A stretch of 64,000 nucleotides of DNA from positions 1-64,000 of the forward strand of contig DATDIX010000324.1 in assembly GCA_036520835.1 (NCBI GenBank), given 5' to 3'. A program made the position numbers and the translations under genes. The notes beneath the pieces were generated by a model. It had not been told where the DNA came from and made no database searches. It saw nothing but the letters and a program-made list of their open reading frames with translations. Of this stretch, positions 9,253-17,274 are shown one piece after another. Each line of letters begins with the position of its first letter. The first letter of the stretch is position 1. The stretch is from VBAT01 sp036520835. Lineage in GTDB: Bacteria; Bacteroidota; Bacteroidia; Chitinophagales; Chitinophagaceae.

Positions 9253-12200
9253 TAAATTTTATTTTTCTTACAATATCGGCTACTGCTTTTTTCTTAGAAT
9301 TATACGGGAAAATGTAAAAGCTGTACTGATAAGACTGAGCCTTGATCTGATACTGCTCCAGCGGTGCGGCTACATCACTCCAGCTATCATTGCCTCCGAC
9401 ACCCATCTGAACCAGGTCAATATTCAGTGTAATATACCCGGCATCCTTTAATTTGTTCGTATGTTTTGCTGATTGGATATTTTCCTCCGTATAAGGCCAG
9501 GCACTCATACTTAATAAACTATCTGCCACGATCAGCAAACCGTCTTTTGTTTTCGGATCGCTTAAATACATCCAGCGAACATCGGTTCGGTTGCCGTTTT
9601 CCTGCGGCACCACATAGGGCTCCATAAAATCATAAATATCCTGGCTATAGATCCCTGCATCAAAGCCATATCGCCTGTCGGTATAATTTTCCAGGGGACC
9701 TTTACCAAAATATTCTATTTGTGTATAGTCTTTATTAATACCGCCTTGTATTCCGATCTTAGGAATGCCGGGCAATCCTGGTTTTACACTAAGTTTATAA
9801 TCAACTTTTACTACTCCATCCTGGTTGACAGTATAGGTAACCTGTACCGATGCACTATCATTGATTAAGCTGAAATCTGATGTAAAAACAATGGCCCCGG
9901 TCGCTGTCGTATCAATCGCCGACCCGATCAATTTCAATTCAGCTTCATACCACTGTTTCATTTTGCGGTTGGGTTTCCATCCCCTCCTGTCATTATCGGT
10001 TAATGGTCTTGTAAAATGTGGACGAAATGAAGAAAATATTTGTTCTTTATTTTTGTAATCATAGGATGATAACCCCGTTTTAACAACATCCCCAATAAAA
10101 ATCTTAAAATCTTTCCCATCTATCTGAACACCATGAATGCTTTCATCTACCCGGAGTTTTCCTTTTACTTTTTTCAAATCAACATTTGATACAGTTCTCT
10201 TTATGTGCAACTGGTTCGAAGAAATTTCAAATCCTTTTGGCGCCCATACTTCTTCTTTTGCAAGAGCAAAATGCAGCTCTGCATGATACTCTGCACCAGC
10301 TTTCATCTTTGGCAGGAACGATGAAATATCAAGTACACTGTTACTGGCAGGTAATATATTAATAGCAGGCAACAGTTTTGTAACAATTATCTTCCCATCT
10401 TCCTTTACCATTACGGTTAGTTCATATTCATTCACATTCTTTACTTCGCTCCGGTTGGTTATCCTGATCAACCCTTTTGTTGAATCTTCCCACTCACATT
10501 GTATGGGTTGGAAAATTCTTTTGCATTCATACATGGCCGCTTTAGCCCTGCCATCAGCGGCTACAATGCCTTTGATCGTAAAATTGTCAAAATACTTTTC
10601 TCCAAAATCACCGCCATAAGCGTAATACGCTACTCCCGCAGAATCCTTTTTCAGCAATCCCTGGTCCTTGAACTCCCAAATACATCCGCCTATAATCCGG
10701 GGCATACTCCTCCACTGATCCCAGAATTCTTTAAGATTACCGGCACTGTTTCCCATCGCATGTGCATACTCACAAAAGAAGATGGGACGTTTGTCACCGT
10801 TCTGCTGATTAACCAATAATGGCGCTGTGTAATCAGACGGATACATACGGCTTACCACATCCACATAATACTGATCAAGCGGATTCTGTATGCGATGAGA
10901 ATGATCATTGCTTTTCAGGTAACGCGGATCCGATGGATCAATATATCCTTCTTCTTTCGGACTTCCCATGGCCGGTTCATAATGCAGGGGCCTTGTCATA
11001 TCAAAATCATGTATCCATCCTGCCATCGCTGCATGATTGGGGCCACTACCCGCTTCATTGCCGAGACTCCACATAATTATAGATGGATGATTCTTATCTC
11101 TCAGCGCCATCCGGCTTATTCTTTCGATATAGGCACCGGCCCATAGGGCATCATGACTCAGTTTGCCACCCAAACCATGTGTCTCCAGGTTGGCTTCATC
11201 GATCACCATGATACCAAACTCATCACAGAGGTCCAATAAATACGGATCCGATGGATAATGACTTAACCTGATACAATTAAAATTGAACTGTTTTATGGTT
11301 CTTACATCCTGCAATATATCTTCTCTTGACAAAGCCTTCCCTTTGGTGGGATGATGGTCGGGGCGGTTGACACCATACAAATAAGTCAGCTTGCCATTGA
11401 TCAGTAATTTGCTGTCTGTTTTTCTGAATTCAATGGAACGAAAACCAAGCTTACAGGTTTTTATTTCCACTACATTGCCTGTGCTGTCTTCCAGGCTCAA
11501 CACCAGTTTATACAGGTTCGGATCTTCGGGACTCCATTTTTTTGGATCAGTGATCGTCGTTTCCAATAATCCGAACTTTACCCTGTCCAGGCGTGGATGG
11601 ATCTCATTGATGATATCATCAGCCTTTTTGGTCAAAGCTGCTGATAATACCGGTTTATCATTTATGTCATATAACTGCGCTTTCAACACATACCCCGGCA
11701 TGGGATGGCCTGATAAATTTTCAATGCGTGGGCGGATGCTTAAAACCGCATCCTTATATTCCTTATCCAGTTTGGTTTGATAAAAAAAGTCGGCTATCCG
11801 CAATTTTGGCTCTGCATGCAGGTACACTTCCCGATGGATACCACTCAGGCGCCATTGGTCCTGGTCCTCCAAAAAGCTACCATCACTCCAGCGGATCACC
11901 CAGACAGAAATGATATTTTCCCCTTCCTGCAAATAGGGTGTGATATTAAACTCAGAAGGCAGGAAGCTATCTTCTGCATACCCGGCAAATTTCCCATTCA
12001 ACCAGACTTTGTATGCAGAACTTACACCACCGAAATGAAGGGTGATGTTCTTATCCCTCCAGCCAGCAGGAACAGTGAATATCTTTTGATAACAACCAAT
12101 TCCATTATAATCTTTTGGAACATATGGCGGGTTCACCGGACGAAAAGGATACACTGCACTTTTATAAATAGGCTTATCATATCCCTGCATCTCCCAATTA

Positions 12201-12559
12201 GATGGAACAGGAATTTTTTTCCAGCCGCTGACTTTATCCTTATAAAAATCTTTTGGCTCATCACCGGGTTTTAAAGCAAATGAAAAATCCCATTCACCGT
12301 TTAATGAAATATATCTTCCGCTTTTGTCCCTGTCTCCTTTTAAAGCGTCATTAAAGTTAGCAAACGAATAAGCTGTTGCTCTTGATGCGTCACGGTTGAT
12401 GCCACTTACCTGCGGGTCTTCATAAGGTTCACCATTGTAAACAGAAGGTGCAACCGGGATGGCAGCAGGGGTCCTGTCCACAAGCTGAGCTTGTGAATAG
12501 TGAATCGTAAACAGTGAATAGATAACGGCTACTATATAAATTCGCTTCTTCATGTTCAT
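9245..12559 (-). CDS. GH2 beta-galactosidase (LacZ-type, with beta-galactosidase small-chain domain)
   Basis: Five-domain LacZ-like enzyme of 1104 residues with a signal peptide. The sugar-binding and Ig-like domains occupy about 80-390. The TIM barrel holds GVNRPDHHP at about 396, the acid/base E502 in WSLGNEAG, and the nucleophile E597 in FFCEYAHAMGNS. The C-terminal small-chain domain (about 820-1090) includes 'IEYFGKGPLENYTDR'. It should remove terminal beta-linked galactose or a related sugar in the periplasm. The signal peptide (IYSLFTIHYSQAQ) is partly written by a TTCACTATTCAC-type simple repeat at about 12490-12530. It abuts the BASS transporter stop with no gap. Confidence 0.9.
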   Translation of the reverse strand: MNMKKRIYIVAVIYSLFTIHYSQAQLVDRTPAAIPVAPSVYNGEPYEDPQVSGINRDASRATAYSFANFNDALKGDRDKSGRYISLNGEWDFSFALKPGDEPKDFYKDKVSGWKKIPVPSNWEMQGYDKPIYKSAVYPFRPVNPPYVPKDYNGIGCYQKIFTVPAGWRDKNITLHFGGVSSAYKVWLNGKFAGYAEDSFLPSEFNITPYLQEGENIISVWVIRWSDGSFLEDQDQWRLSGIHREVYLHAEPKLRIADFFYQTKLDKEYKDAVLSIRPRIENLSGHPMPGYVLKAQLYDINDKPVLSAALTKKADDIINEIHPRLDRVKFGLLETTITDPKKWSPEDPNLYKLVLSLEDSTGNVVEIKTCKLGFRSIEFRKTDSKLLINGKLTYLYGVNRPDHHPTKGKALSREDILQDVRTIKQFNFNCIRLSHYPSDPYLLDLCDEFGIMVIDEANLETHGLGGKLSHDALWAGAYIERISRMALRDKNHPSIIMWSLGNEAGSGPNHAAMAGWIHDFDMTRPLHYEPAMGSPKEEGYIDPSDPRYLKSNDHSHRIQNPLDQYYVDVVSRMYPSDYTAPLLVNQQNGDKRPIFFCEYAHAMGNSAGNLKEFWDQWRSMPRIIGGCIWEFKDQGLLKKDSAGVAYYAYGGDFGEKYFDNFTIKGIVAADGRAKAAMYECKRIFQPIQCEWEDSTKGLIRITNRSEVKNVNEYELTVMVKEDGKIIVTKLLPAINILPASNSVLDISSFLPKMKAGAEYHAELHFALAKEEVWAPKGFEISSNQLHIKRTVSNVDLKKVKGKLRVDESIHGVQIDGKDFKIFIGDVVKTGLSSYDYKNKEQIFSSFRPHFTRPLTDNDRRGWKPNRKMKQWYEAELKLIGSAIDTTATGAIVFTSDFSLINDSASVQVTYTVNQDGVVKVDYKLSVKPGLPGIPKIGIQGGINKDYTQIEYFGKGPLENYTDRRYGFDAGIYSQDIYDFMEPYVVPQENGNRTDVRWMYLSDPKTKDGLLIVADSLLSMSAWPYTEENIQSAKHTNKLKDAGYITLNIDLVQMGVGGNDSWSDVAAPLEQYQIKAQSYQYSFYIFPYNSKKKAVADIVRKIKFNE

Positions 12560-13822
12560 TTAATCGTTGACAACCGGTTTTCTTCTCCAGTAATTTGCCA
12601 GGATGCTTCCACTAATATTCATCCACGGGCTAAAAACCGCAGCGGCTAAACCAACAGTGCCCAGTTTACCCATGCTGCCTGCAATGCCCGAAGCCATACC
12701 GCCATTCTGCAGGCCGACTTCAAACGCAATGGTACGGCTTGAGTTTTTATCTACGCCAAACAAACGGCTGAGCCAGTAACCAAAAAAATACCCTGCCGCA
12801 TTATGGATAACCGACGCAATAAACAATAACACTCCAACCTTCATCAGGTTTTCCCTGCCGGCTGCAGTCGTAACAGTTGTAAAATAAATAATACCAAACA
12901 TGGAGATGAGTGGCATGATGCTGTCTAATTTCGGGAAGCGGCGGTGTAAAAAATTATATAGCACACCGGCAATAATGGCACCTGCAAAAAAACCAGAGAG
13001 GGTGACAGTTTGCCGCAATCCTTTATCAGTAATATTCGGCAGGAATAAAATGGGGATAAGCAACCATACTATTGCCGTTACGAAAATCACAAAGACCTTT
13101 CTCTTTTGAGCTGGCGTTGCCCTTTTCAGATAATCGTGTAATAATGCAGCCCCGATCGGCACCAATACAATCTTCACGATCTCAATCATCATGTCAACAA
13201 ACTTTACTTCTATTAAAGTACCCGCCAGTGTTTTCATCAGTAGCGGCGTTAACAATGGCGCTACCATAGTTGCCATGGCCGTCACGATCACTGACAAGAC
13301 TAAATTGGCTTTTGCCAGGTACACCATTACATTACTTGCCAGCCCGCTGCTGCAACTGCCAATTAAAATTATTCCGGCTGCTATCTCAGCATCAAAATGA
13401 AATATTTTTGTGAGCAGCAAACCCATCAGCGGCATTATAGAAAAATGACAAAACAATCCTACCAGCACTCCTTTACCTGTTGTTGCGATCCCGCTGAAAT
13501 CTCTTAAACTCATATGTGTGCCCATGCCAAACATGACCAGTTGAATGATGACAAGTATTAGAGTTTTATCACGAAGATTGACGCCTCCCCAGTTTTTAAA
13601 CGCTTCAGGAAAAATCATTCCGGCCACCACTGCACTTATAATCCACGCCGTGTATTGATACCCCTTTAATGAAGGAACAGCGCCTAACCCAATCGCCAGG
13701 CTTATTGCAGTGACCAATGCAAAAGGTTTATATAAGGAAGGTTGATTGATAAAAATACCAATGAGCATTATTACTAATGCGACTGCGCAAATCCATAAAC
13801 TAATCTTACTTAAATTTTTCAT
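12560..13822 (-). CDS. Bile acid:sodium symporter (BASS) family transporter
   Basis: Hydrophobic inner-membrane protein of 420 residues with about ten transmembrane helices. The BASS/SBF core is visible: 'FGMGTHMSLRDF' near 100, 'IILIGSCSSGLASNVMVYLAKAN' at about 150-172, and the C-terminal 'FEVGLQNGGMASGIAG' crossing motif. Family members carry organic anions such as bile acids, pyruvate or pantothenate with sodium. Next to an acid-sugar kinase and a RuBisCO-like protein it is a good candidate for importing or exporting a sugar acid or keto acid. The substrate is inferred only. It is separated from the next gene upstream by a GC-rich dispersed repeat. Confidence 0.8.
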   Translation of the reverse strand: MKNLSKISLWICAVALVIMLIGIFINQPSLYKPFALVTAISLAIGLGAVPSLKGYQYTAWIISAVVAGMIFPEAFKNWGGVNLRDKTLILVIIQLVMFGMGTHMSLRDFSGIATTGKGVLVGLFCHFSIMPLMGLLLTKIFHFDAEIAAGIILIGSCSSGLASNVMVYLAKANLVLSVIVTAMATMVAPLLTPLLMKTLAGTLIEVKFVDMMIEIVKIVLVPIGAALLHDYLKRATPAQKRKVFVIFVTAIVWLLIPILFLPNITDKGLRQTVTLSGFFAGAIIAGVLYNFLHRRFPKLDSIMPLISMFGIIYFTTVTTAAGRENLMKVGVLLFIASVIHNAAGYFFGYWLSRLFGVDKNSSRTIAFEVGLQNGGMASGIAGSMGKLGTVGLAAAVFSPWMNISGSILANYWRRKPVVND

Positions 13823-13823
13823 G

Positions 13824-13862
13824 CAACCTCACCCCAACCCCTCTCCAAAGGAGAGGAGCAAG
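13824..13862. repeat. Dispersed GC-rich hairpin repeat (CCCCAACCCCTCTCC type)
   Basis: The gap between the BASS and racemase-like genes is filled by a CCTCACCCCAACCCCTCTCC AAA GGAGAGG sequence. CCTCTCC at 13840-13846 pairs with GGAGAGG at 13850-13856. Related blocks occur at 2255-2276, 14521-14570 and 35842-35878. Elements of this kind are scattered in Bacteroidota genomes. The lack of a following T tract argues against a classical terminator. Confidence 0.7.
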
Positions 13863-13864
13863 AA

Positions 13865-14584
13865 TTACTTTATTATTGTTGATAAATATTGAATGGCAAT
13901 TGCCGGGCTTGCCAGTATCGGCACCTTCTTTTCCGTATCGCCAAGCGTATCCACTACTCTTGCCATGGACGCCTGTGCCAGCACTATCACATCCACTTCG
14001 GTTGCCAGCTGTTTCAAAGCATCTCCAACTTTTTTATCATGTGTTGCCGTATCGCCGCTCATCAATGCACTAAATGCCCCTTCGCATAATTTACTCACCA
14101 GTACAATTTCCTTCCCGGCTGCTGCGGCCCTGCGTTTCACCAGATCACTTGTAGGCCCGAGTGTGGTGGGTAATGTTGCAATCACCCCGATCCGTTTTCC
14201 CAGTTGCACTGCCTGGTCTGCCATTGGCTGGTCAACACGCAACACCGGTACGCTGGTTAACATTGCCGCTGCTTCTACTGCCGGCCCGATAGATGAACAG
14301 GTAAATAGAATGAAATCTGCGCCTGCCTCTTCTGCCGAACCTGCATAGTTTACCACTCTTTTTGATGTGGCGGGTGTCAGCTCGCCGCATGCGATCGTGT
14401 TTTTGATCAAACTGTCATCGACGATGTTGAATGTCTTTACATGCGGCAAATATTTACTGCATAGCTCAGCAAACACCGGGACCAGAGTTGCAGATGTATG
14501 CACTAACCCTAATGTTTTGCCCCTATCCTCCCGCTTTAGCGGGACAGGCTCTAAAGGGGTGTTTGGAGTTTTATTATTTGACAT
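13865..14584 (-). CDS. Asp/Glu/hydantoin racemase-family protein, atypical second active-site position
   Basis: Cytosolic protein of 239 residues with the racemase fold: LGLVHTSATLVPVF at about 25-38 and the first active-site cysteine C96 in LFTCSSIGP. At the usual second cysteine (normally a CT or CTH motif) it reads VIVLAQASMARV, with no cysteine. A two-cysteine racemase mechanism is therefore doubtful. A decarboxylase or isomerase reaction, as in single-cysteine relatives, is possible. It is a neighbour of a DUF1537 kinase and a RuBisCO-like protein, which suggests a sugar-acid substrate. Residues 5-22 are encoded by a dispersed repeat and precede the conserved fold. The true start could be different, but no later ATG is available before the fold. 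Confidence 0.75.
   Translation of the reverse strand: MSNNKTPNTPLEPVPLKREDRGKTLGLVHTSATLVPVFAELCSKYLPHVKTFNIVDDSLIKNTIACGELTPATSKRVVNYAGSAEEAGADFILFTCSSIGPAVEAAAMLTSVPVLRVDQPMADQAVQLGKRIGVIATLPTTLGPTSDLVKRRAAAAGKEIVLVSKLCEGAFSALMSGDTATHDKKVGDALKQLATEVDVIVLAQASMARVVDTLGDTEKKVPILASPAIAIQYLSTIIK
14521..14570. repeat. Dispersed repeat lying inside the 5' end of a coding gene
   Basis: The block contains a CCCGC-TTTA-GCGGG palindrome at 14530-14543 and the CTAAAGGGGTG / CCAAACACCCC flanks typical of the dispersed GC-rich family. It is read in frame as residues 5-22 (TPNTPLEPVPLKREDRG) of the racemase-like protein. It looks like an insertion tolerated at the N terminus. Confidence 0.65.
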
Positions 14585-14694
14585 ATCTTTTATTGAAGTT
14601 ATATTCTTTTTGTTACCAGCTGAATTACTACTATCATCGCCTGTTGCAGTTTACCCAGAGCATAGCGAAGGGCACTATTGTACGTTTGATAATT

Positions 14695-16026
14695 CTATTC
14701 AACAAACAAGGTGCTTTCCGTTCTTAACCCGTCCCTCATCAAAACAAAATAATCCTCTGCACCAACCTGCCCACCTTTAAAATTCACTTCCAGTCCATTT
14801 ATCTTTTCATTCTTTGAATATGCTTTACATAAGGGTGCCCCAATCACCAACGGGCCGATCATTTCTACTGCATCAACTCCCATAGCCCTTGCAGCATAGC
14901 TGCTGGTGTCACCTCCTGCAATCACCACTCTTCTTACACCTGTATTTATTGCTGCCTCTTTTGCAATTACTCCCAAGGCTGTTCCCAGTTTCTCTGATGA
15001 AAGATTAGCTGTTTGTTTTTCCCCGGTATGAACAATAATATTTTTTTTCCGGCTCAACAACTGGTTCACTTGCTTTATTACATTCACATCAACCACATCA
15101 TCATCACAGGTTTTTACAGCATCCAAAACCATTTCCTCAAATCCATTTGCTTTTGCATAAGTTATTTGTGCAGCCGTGACAGGTGAGCAACTTCCTGATA
15201 CCACTAATAAGGTTTCCGCCTTATCAACCGGCTTCCATTTAGCTAAGGGCTTTAATACTCCTTCTTTATTCCAGTAATTACCCAAAGCCATTTCAATACC
15301 AGAGCCACCGACTGAAAATAGTTGCCCGTATTTATTTTGCTGCGCATTTAACCATTCCCCGATTTTCAATAGTTGGTTTTCCTCCATTACATCCAGCAAC
15401 AGCACTTCTTCATCTGCAATATGCTGAAACCATTCCTCCTCCGGCATTTCCTGCTGTACGTTATCAATCAAACCAATCTTTTTTTTTGTCTGTTTTCCTA
15501 AATGAACTCTCAGATCAGCTTCATCCATCGGTGTCACAGGGTGCTTGCTCATGGAAGGGTGTTTATCAATACGGTAAATTTTTCCATTACTTCCAATACC
15601 CATTTTGGCGAACAGGTTTCCAAACACACAATACCTTCCTAATGCCGGCATGCCCCCAAGAACAGGAATAAATTTGTTATTAAAAACTTTTGCCCCGCAA
15701 TCGATCGCTTTTCCTATACTGCCGACAGTTGACGATGAATCAAATGTTGAGCATACTTTATAATGTATATGCTTTGCCCCTGTCACTTTCATCTTTTCAA
15801 ATGCTGGGATCAAAATTTTTTCCATTGCAGCAGGATCCAGTGACCTTGTTTTCCCTGCCACACCATAAGCGTCTAAACCCGGAAATGAATTTAGCTGCTC
15901 AATTGTTGGCGGCTCAATAAACAAAACTGCTTTAGCACCTGCCCTGCAAATGAATTCCAGCGCATCAGTAGAACCGGTAAAATCATCCCCGTAAAAAGCG
16001 AGCAATATGTTTTTTTTATTTCCCAA
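14695..16026 (-). CDS. DUF1537 four-carbon acid-sugar kinase (3-oxo-isoapionate kinase-like)
   Basis: Cytosolic kinase of 443 residues. The DUF1537 N-terminal motif is AFYGDDFTGSTDALEF at 10-25, and the C-terminal nucleotide-binding domain has VVSGSCSPVTAAQ and VVIAGGDTSSYAARAMG. DUF1537 proteins phosphorylate sugar acids such as threonate, erythronate or oxo-tetronates. The subgroup paired with RuBisCO-like proteins includes 3-oxo-isoapionate kinase of oxidative apiose catabolism. Its start is directly adjacent to the RuBisCO-like gene with no gap, so the two almost certainly act in sequence: phosphorylation, then decarboxylation. Whether the substrate is an apionate derivative or another branched acid is open. 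Confidence 0.85.
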   Translation of the reverse strand: MGNKKNILLAFYGDDFTGSTDALEFICRAGAKAVLFIEPPTIEQLNSFPGLDAYGVAGKTRSLDPAAMEKILIPAFEKMKVTGAKHIHYKVCSTFDSSSTVGSIGKAIDCGAKVFNNKFIPVLGGMPALGRYCVFGNLFAKMGIGSNGKIYRIDKHPSMSKHPVTPMDEADLRVHLGKQTKKKIGLIDNVQQEMPEEEWFQHIADEEVLLLDVMEENQLLKIGEWLNAQQNKYGQLFSVGGSGIEMALGNYWNKEGVLKPLAKWKPVDKAETLLVVSGSCSPVTAAQITYAKANGFEEMVLDAVKTCDDDVVDVNVIKQVNQLLSRKKNIIVHTGEKQTANLSSEKLGTALGVIAKEAAINTGVRRVVIAGGDTSSYAARAMGVDAVEMIGPLVIGAPLCKAYSKNEKINGLEVNFKGGQVGAEDYFVLMRDGLRTESTLFVE

Positions 16027-17271
16027 TTATTTCTTTCCAAATTTTTCAACTGATTTAGAAAATTCAGGATACATCTTCGCAGCTTCCTCCAAACTCAACC
16101 CATCCACTGCGGCTTTCCATGCCTGTTGCAATGCCATTACGCCGGCCGCTGTCCCCATCGGGTGAGCCATGATCCCGCCGCCTGCCATATATAATAAGTC
16201 AACTGTTTTGGTTCGTCGCCATGTTTCAAATGCCTGTCCTCCCCATTGACCGGATGACACAACCGGCAACACTATTTCATGATCATACATTTTTGCGAGG
16301 CATGCTTCTATTGAATTCACCACGCTGTCATCACTCTCCCAGAATTTGTTTTGTATACCGTTTACATGCAATTGATCCACACCGGCCAGCCGCCATAATT
16401 TTTGATAGGCTTTGAAATCTATACCCAGCAAGGGATGCCTTGTTAACATGCCCCACCCATTCCGGTGCGCATGGATAGCCAGTTGCCTCTGATCGCAGAT
16501 TTTTTTTGTCGCTGATAAACCAACACTGTTGATACTGACCATTGCGCAAGTCCCGCCGCTGTTTACGATCTTTTCATAACGCTGCAGCATTTCATCCACT
16601 TCACCACTGATATTGAAAGCATACATCACTTTCTTTCCCGTTTTATCAGCCTGTGCATTTATCACATTCATTACAGCATCAACCCTGTCATTGAAATTGG
16701 AGTTGGCAGATGAAGAAAGCAATTCATCATCCTTTATAAAATCAATACCTGCTTCCGCCAATGTTTTTACAACATCAGCAGTTTGCTGAATAGTGAGCCC
16801 GATCGATGGTTTTATAATAGTACCGATCAATGGACGGCTCTTTACTCCTGTTAATTTTCTGCAACCATCCACACCGAATGCAGGGCCTGTATAATGCCCA
16901 CCGAATGATGCAGGCAATTCAATATCCATCAGTTTCAATCCAGTGAACTGCGTGATCTCGTATAAATTTCCCTGGAGCGTTGAAACCATCACAGGAAGAT
17001 TATGGCCGAAGTTCTCTATACTCCAGGATACCTTCACCATCGCCCGGTGATATTTCCCTTCTTTGCTTATTGCACCGGGAATTGCAGGTTCATTAACCGT
17101 TTCTAATAATTCCACAGATTCAACTCTTGCAGCAAAACGTTGTTTCAGTTCTTCTGTTTCGCCGGGCACTGCTACAAATGTTCCCGATGATTGTTCACCT
17201 GCCAGTACTGCTGCGGCTTTTTCCGGAGCATACGGCGTTTCGATATAATATGTTGCTGCAATTCTTTCCAT
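16027..17271 (-). CDS. RuBisCO-like protein (form IV), candidate sugar-acid phosphate decarboxylase or transcarboxylase
   Basis: RuBisCO large-chain homologue of 414 residues, shorter than photosynthetic forms. The TIM-barrel active site is largely kept. K154 in GTIIKPSIG corresponds to K175, and K180-D182-E183 in FIKDDE correspond to the carbamylated lysine and metal ligands K201/D203/E204. H269-R270, H302, loop-6 K309 in GIQNKFWE, Ser340 in SSGQWGG and GGG at 364-366 are also retained. The lysine equivalent to K177 is replaced by Ser156, so this is not a carbon-fixing enzyme. Known RuBisCO-like proteins beside DUF1537 kinases act on 3-oxo-isoapionate 4-phosphate. GH127 starts 4 bp upstream, which ties it to a released sugar. 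Confidence 0.88.
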   Translation of the reverse strand: MERIAATYYIETPYAPEKAAAVLAGEQSSGTFVAVPGETEELKQRFAARVESVELLETVNEPAIPGAISKEGKYHRAMVKVSWSIENFGHNLPVMVSTLQGNLYEITQFTGLKLMDIELPASFGGHYTGPAFGVDGCRKLTGVKSRPLIGTIIKPSIGLTIQQTADVVKTLAEAGIDFIKDDELLSSSANSNFNDRVDAVMNVINAQADKTGKKVMYAFNISGEVDEMLQRYEKIVNSGGTCAMVSINSVGLSATKKICDQRQLAIHAHRNGWGMLTRHPLLGIDFKAYQKLWRLAGVDQLHVNGIQNKFWESDDSVVNSIEACLAKMYDHEIVLPVVSSGQWGGQAFETWRRTKTVDLLYMAGGGIMAHPMGTAAGVMALQQAWKAAVDGLSLEEAAKMYPEFSKSVEKFGKK

Positions 17272-17274
17272 TTC

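Noticed and set aside
14585..14694. Possible small gene between the DUF1537 kinase and the racemase-like gene
   Set aside because: The plus-strand reading there (YPEHSEGH) is typical of a translated dispersed repeat, not of a conserved protein.
16027..17271. True carbon-fixing RuBisCO
   Set aside because: Length 414, loss of the K177 equivalent, no small subunit or phosphoribulokinase nearby, and contiguity with a DUF1537 kinase all point to a RuBisCO-like protein.
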